A DNA stretch of 64,000 nt from Holophaga foetida DSM 6591 (GTDB taxonomy: Bacteria; Acidobacteriota; Holophagae; Holophagales; Holophagaceae), in NCBI RefSeq assembly GCF_000242615.2, contig NZ_KI912268.1:2787666-2851665 (forward strand), in the 5' to 3' direction. The notes beneath the pieces were generated by a model. It was given only the letters and a program-made list of their open reading frames with translations, had not been told where the DNA came from and searched no databases. The translations under genes were made by a program, and so were the position numbers. This document shows positions 60,724 through 64,000 of the stretch, in pieces; within the stretch, counting starts at the first letter, position 1; each line of letters begins with the position of its first letter.

Positions 60724-61872
60724 TCAGGCCTCTTGGATCAGGGTGAGTGTCATGGTCTGGTTGTGGAGATGACACTTCCCTGACGTGGAAGGCGAGAGTT
60801 CCCCGTGGGCGTAGAAACCGACCTGCTGAGTGCCCTGCGGCAAGGTTTCCATCACGGCTTCCAGCTCTTCCTCAGCCCGCTCTCCCAGGACCACGCGTCT
60901 ACCCATGCAACTGACGGCGATGGACAGACCCGGGGCCGCGTCCCTTCCGCCCAGACGTTCCGCGGCCTCGGCAGCGGCCTCTACGAGACGGTCCACGCTG
61001 CTGTGCATGAGCTGGACCAGGGAGCCCTCAAGGATATCCCCGCCGAAGATGAGACTCTGTTCGCTTTCATCCACAGCGAGAACTGAACGCACCAGGGCGT
61101 CGGGTCCGTAGGCCTGCTCATCCAGGATTGCGAGGGGGAAGAGCGAGGCGGTGACAGGCAGGCCCTGGGCCCGGTCCCCCAGGTAGGTCTTGTAGAGGGC
61201 CAGGGCGGGTTTCCCGTCCAGTTCGTAGAGGATGTTCCCCCTGCTGCGCGTAACGGTGCGCTCAAGCCCGAAGGGCGTCCAGCCTCCTTTGGAAGCGGAG
61301 CGCAGCCGGATGGCGTCCCCCCGGAATCCCACCCCCACGACCTGGTGGGATTCGAAAAGCAGAGGCTCGCCCGGAGCCAGCCCGAGGCTGAAGGTGGGCC
61401 CGAGGTCGTCCCCGCCTGCGGCGACCCCTCCTGTCACCGACACTCGGCTGTCCAGGACTTGGTTGAGCCCATGGACGATCTCCCAACCATTGATCCCCAG
61501 TCCGCTGGTCAGCACGAAAACGCCCTTCAGGTCAGGGTGACTCAGGGTCTGGCCGAGAAGTCGACCGGCCTCCCTGGAGGATTCGAATCCTGAGACCTCC
61601 TCTTTTGCGATGGCAAGCTCCGTCGAGGCAAATCTCAGGACGGCCACTGCTACGGTATGGTCCTCGAGCCGGGCTCCAAGGATTTCCCCTCCCGTGGAAG
61701 CTCCCAGGAGGAAACTCTGGGGGAAGGCGCTGCGCAAGTGGAGCAGGGTGCGTTGATCCAGGGCCATTTCCGGAGCGAAAAAGGCCAGGACGAGGGTCCG
61801 GGGGCCGTCCCAGGATGGGTCTGCCGGGATTGTTTCCGTTGCCGAGTGCAACTGGAAGGTACGAACTTTCAT
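60724..61872 (-). CDS. FIST-domain sensor protein
   Basis: 382 residues with the FIST N and FIST C parts: opening TLVLAFFAPEMALDQRTLLH, SFLLGASTGGEILG, SVTGGVAAGGDDLG, GRRVVLGERAEEELEAVME and the end VGFYAHGELSPSTSGKCHLH. FIST domains are thought to bind small ligands such as amino acids and are often linked to cyclases or histidine kinases. Here the neighbouring GGDEF enzyme is the likely effector, which is an inference. Cytoplasmic, no membrane helix. Confidence 0.9.
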   Translation of the reverse strand: MKVRTFQLHSATETIPADPSWDGPRTLVLAFFAPEMALDQRTLLHLRSAFPQSFLLGASTGGEILGARLEDHTVAVAVLRFASTELAIAKEEVSGFESSREAGRLLGQTLSHPDLKGVFVLTSGLGINGWEIVHGLNQVLDSRVSVTGGVAAGGDDLGPTFSLGLAPGEPLLFESHQVVGVGFRGDAIRLRSASKGGWTPFGLERTVTRSRGNILYELDGKPALALYKTYLGDRAQGLPVTASLFPLAILDEQAYGPDALVRSVLAVDESEQSLIFGGDILEGSLVQLMHSSVDRLVEAAAEAAERLGGRDAAPGLSIAVSCMGRRVVLGERAEEELEAVMETLPQGTQQVGFYAHGELSPSTSGKCHLHNQTMTLTLIQEA

Positions 61873-61963
61873 GGCATTCCTGATGGGCCTAGGGATTGTT
61901 GGAGGAGCAACCCCTCAGACTAGCGGCTTTTCCGAATACCTGGGTAGTGCGGTGAGTGTGTGA

Positions 61964-62740
61964 TCAACCCATCATCTTGAACATCAGGATGGCCCCCGCC
62001 GCGGCGACGTTCAGGGAGTCCATGCCCTTGGCCATGGGGATGGCGATGGTTTGGTCGCAGCGCTGGAGCCAATCTTCATCTAGGCCGTAGGCCTCGGGTC
62101 CCAGCACGAGCGCGCTCCTCCTGGCTGGCTGCCAGAGGCGGGCATCCAGGGCGGTGGGGCTCAGGGCCGCTCCCACAATTTCCGAGTCCGGAGCGGCTGC
62201 CCGCCAAGCCTCCAGGAGGGGACCGGGGTCCTCCCGCTGGATCACGGGGAGTTTCCAGGCGGCCCCCATGGAGACCCTCAGGGACCGGCGTTCGAAGGGC
62301 GACGGGCCACGTCCCGCTACCACGGCATCCATGCCCAGGGCCGCCGCCGAACGCAGGATCAGTCCCAGGTTCTCCACGTTGTCCACGTGGGGCAGTACCA
62401 CCAAGCGGCTGGCCTCCAGGATGGCGTTCTCGCAGGGCTCCGGGGGGACTGCCACGCAGCAGAGCACCCCCCGGTGGAAGGTGAAGCCCAAGAGCTCACT
62501 CAGTTCGGCCTTGGTGGCCGTGAGGAGACGGGTGCCTTCGGGAAGCCGGGGAGCGAACTCCGGTTCCAGGCTCTCCTGGCAGAGGAGGGAGATCACCCGC
62601 AGCCTTCCCTCTCGCCCGGCCTCCAGGGCCGATTCCACCAGGAAGCGGCCCTCGCAGATGAAGCAGGGGCCGACTTCCGGGTGTAACGCCGTCTTGGCGC
62701 CATGGAGTTGGTGGTAGGGGAGGAACTCCGGATCCGACAT
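61964..62740 (-). CDS. SpoU/TrmH-type RNA methyltransferase
   Basis: 258 residues with the SPOUT motifs: HVDNVENLGLILRSAAALGM (motif 1), SALVLGPEAYGLD (motif 2) and IPMAKGMDSLNVAAAGAILM (motif 3). These form the trefoil-knot SAM site. An N-terminal RNA-binding region includes PCFICEGRFLVESALEAGRE. Likely 2'-O-methylates rRNA or tRNA. The exact target (RlmB-, TrmL-like or other) cannot be set from sequence alone. Apparently monocistronic. Confidence 0.9.
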   Translation of the reverse strand: MSDPEFLPYHQLHGAKTALHPEVGPCFICEGRFLVESALEAGREGRLRVISLLCQESLEPEFAPRLPEGTRLLTATKAELSELLGFTFHRGVLCCVAVPPEPCENAILEASRLVVLPHVDNVENLGLILRSAAALGMDAVVAGRGPSPFERRSLRVSMGAAWKLPVIQREDPGPLLEAWRAAAPDSEIVGAALSPTALDARLWQPARRSALVLGPEAYGLDEDWLQRCDQTIAIPMAKGMDSLNVAAAGAILMFKMMG

Positions 62741-62770
62741 GGGGCCAGAGTAGCAGGCCCGGTATGGCTC

Positions 62771-63760
62771 CTACTGGAGCGGGATCGTGATGACGTTGTC
62801 CGCCGGGGTCTTGTCGGTCCAGAGGGAATAGAGGATCTGCCCCATGCTCCTGGTGGCGGTGTCTGTGCTGGAGAGCATGGAATTGTACGTGGCCTGCGTG
62901 GTGGCATCGGGGCTTTCGTCCCCGGCGTAGTGGGCCATCATGCCGTAGCTCATGAGCGGGGCCAGGGACGTGGCCGTGGCGACATCAAGGCCGTAGGTGT
63001 TGGTGAGCAGAGTGTAGGACTGGTTGTTGAGCCCATTGTATAGAAAGGTGTTGGCCCAGCTCACGAAATCCGTTTCGTGGGAAGGGATGCTGGTGATCTG
63101 GGAGGTGCTAAGCGCCAGGGTCTTCTTGTCCAGGTCGGCGCTGGCGAATCGGTAGGGACTGGGGGCCGTGACCAGGGAGCCCGTCTCGCAGTCGTAGAGC
63201 TTGGAGCTCGTGAAGTCCGCCTGAGAGATGTCGTTGGCGTGGAAGTGGCCGGTGAAGATCACCTTGAGTCCGGCATCCGCTAGTGTCTTGCCCACGGTTC
63301 CGTAATCGCTGACAAGGTATTCGGAGAACTGGGTGCCTTGCCCCGTGTAATGTTCCACGACCCCGTGGTGCATCATGCCGATCACGGATTTGCCGCTGGC
63401 CTTGGCCACCGGGAGCAGGCCCAGCACCCAGGCCTGGGTGGCCTGGGAGAGACGGCCCGCGGTGGTGGGGGTACCGTTGGTGAGGTTGTCGGCATAGTCG
63501 CAGGAATCCAGGGCGAAGACCCAGAGTCCGGGAACGGGTTCGGCGACATAGCTCAGAGAACTGGGGTCCTGGGAGATCGCATCGCCATACCCGCAATCCT
63601 GGTAGATCTGCTTGAAGGCCTCAGGCCCCACGTAGTTCACGGGAGTGGTGGTGGTTCCGGCGAGGTAGCTGACTGCGTTTGGGTTGTTGACATCGTGGTT
63701 GCCCGGAACGACCAGGACCTTGATGCCCTGGTCCCGGACCAGGGAGAGTTGAACGAAGCC
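62771..63760 (-). pseudogene. Metallophosphoesterase, 5' end lost at an element junction
   Basis: The 3' part of a calcineurin-like phosphoesterase gene. It reads from VVPGNHDVNN (metal-binding GNHD) through LWVFALDSCDYADNLTNGTP, GMMHHGVVEHYTGQGT and IFTGHFHANDISQADF (the late GHFHANDI metal ligands) to its stop. The N-terminal D-x-H / GD motifs and start codon are missing. Homology fades at the SGFVQLSL segment near 63757. Beyond that, the reading frame is composed of GC-rich sequence ending in an element with a recombinase gene. The apparent GTG start at 63640 would remove the essential GNHD residues, so the gene is very likely inactive. Confidence 0.75.
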
Positions 63761-63835
63761 GCTCCGCGGCGGGGGTGGCGCCGTGTGGCGGGCCCGCGCA
63801 GTAAGAAAGCTAGCAATTCCATGTAAATGAAGGCT

Positions 63836-63877
63836 CCTTGGTCATCGCGATGTTGACGCATCGCCAGACGACCAAGG
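63836..63877 (+). promoter_or_regulatory. Hairpin covering the recombinase ribosome site
   Basis: ccttggtc (63836-63843) pairs with gaccaagg (63870-63877) and the inner gcgatg with catcgc. The right arm contains the AAGG of the aaggagg ribosome site (63874-63880), so folding would hide it and restrain recombinase translation. Confidence 0.6.
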
Positions 63878-63886
63878 AGGTACTAC

Positions 63887-64000
63887 ATGAAGGACGTCAG
63901 TCTATCTCTATCCCGCCTGGAAGCGGACCTGCGAATGGCGGATCGGGCGAAAGGGACGATCCAGCAATACCTAGCTTCGATCCGGCGCTTTGAGGAGGCT
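63887..64000 (+). CDS. Tyrosine recombinase/integrase, N-terminal part
   Basis: Only the first 38 codons are in the window. They read as an integrase SAM-like core-binding domain: VSLSLSRLEADLRMADRAKG followed by TIQQYLASIRRFEEA, with the usual 'T-x-x-x-Y' helix. The ATG at 63887 follows a strong aaggagg site. The catalytic Arg/His/Tyr residues would lie beyond the edge. The family call is from the N-terminal pattern only. Confidence 0.7.
   Translation, partial: MKDVSLSLSRLEADLRMADRAKGTIQQYLASIRRFEEA

Larger units (their letters stand above)
63760..64000. mobile_element. Left end of a tyrosine-recombinase element
   Basis: From about 63757 the phosphoesterase homology stops and a new sequence starts with gccgctccgcggcggggg, then an AT-richer stretch and the recombinase gene. 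The exact left boundary and terminal repeats cannot be fixed because the right end is outside the window. The type (IS91-associated integrase, integrating element or other) is open. Confidence 0.6.

Overview
The window is GC-rich chromosomal DNA, densely coded on both strands. It most resembles a Gram-negative Acidobacteriota of the Holophagae type (Geothrix/Holophaga-like). This placement is an inference from gene content: menaquinone-type UbiE/MenG, GatB, a bacterial XPB helicase, HydG with a TM1266-type regulator, many PEGA, DUF4388 and TPR secreted proteins, and a large chemosensory and c-di-GMP repertoire. No rRNA, tRNA or CRISPR array was seen.

Layout. 1-2768: the conserved yidC-jag-mnmE block, with short dispersed inverted repeats around and inside it. 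3004-9098: DEAD-box helicase, FKBP isomerase, a large lipoprotein with a 535-bp AT-rich upstream region, gatB and a small membrane protein. 9122-11158: a two-gene island, an ABC/OLD-type AAA ATPase plus a DUF4276 TOPRIM-like protein, which is a candidate defence cassette. 11391-23869: housekeeping and metabolism (leuS, carbonic anhydrase, CocE-type hydrolase, M16 peptidase, UDG-like protein, acyl-CoA dehydrogenase, ubiE). 24000-36162: an Aer-like receptor, then a tight five-gene minus-strand operon (HEAT protein with receiver-like tail, TPR/beta-propeller, PEGA, small DUF4845-like protein, 1001-residue sigma-54 activator), and divergently a roadblock protein and a lipoprotein. 36166-39569: PAS-GAF-GGDEF, DUF493, asnS.

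39766-47436: a chemosensory/second-messenger cluster on the minus strand: FHA-GAF-adenylate cyclase, PilZ, CheY, CheZ-like, triple CheW, CheA, and a CheW-CheZ fusion. CheA carries an in-frame amber codon inside its kinase domain. 47549-57863: rimO, pgpA, a secreted protein of unknown function, XPB helicase, a DUF4010 membrane protein, a PstS-like protein, a REC/DUF4388/PEGA protein and a Cache protein. 57925-62740: hydG with its TM1266-type regulator, a GGDEF enzyme, a FIST sensor and a SPOUT methyltransferase. At 62771-64000 a metallophosphoesterase gene has lost its 5' part at a junction near 63760, where a mobile element begins with a tyrosine recombinase gene.

The observations most worth checking are the CheA amber codon, the CheW-CheZ fusion, the ATPase-DUF4276 pair, the sigma-54 activator operon with a receiver-like HEAT protein, the repeat-derived coding segments in mnmE and in the helicase gene, and the element junction at the right edge.
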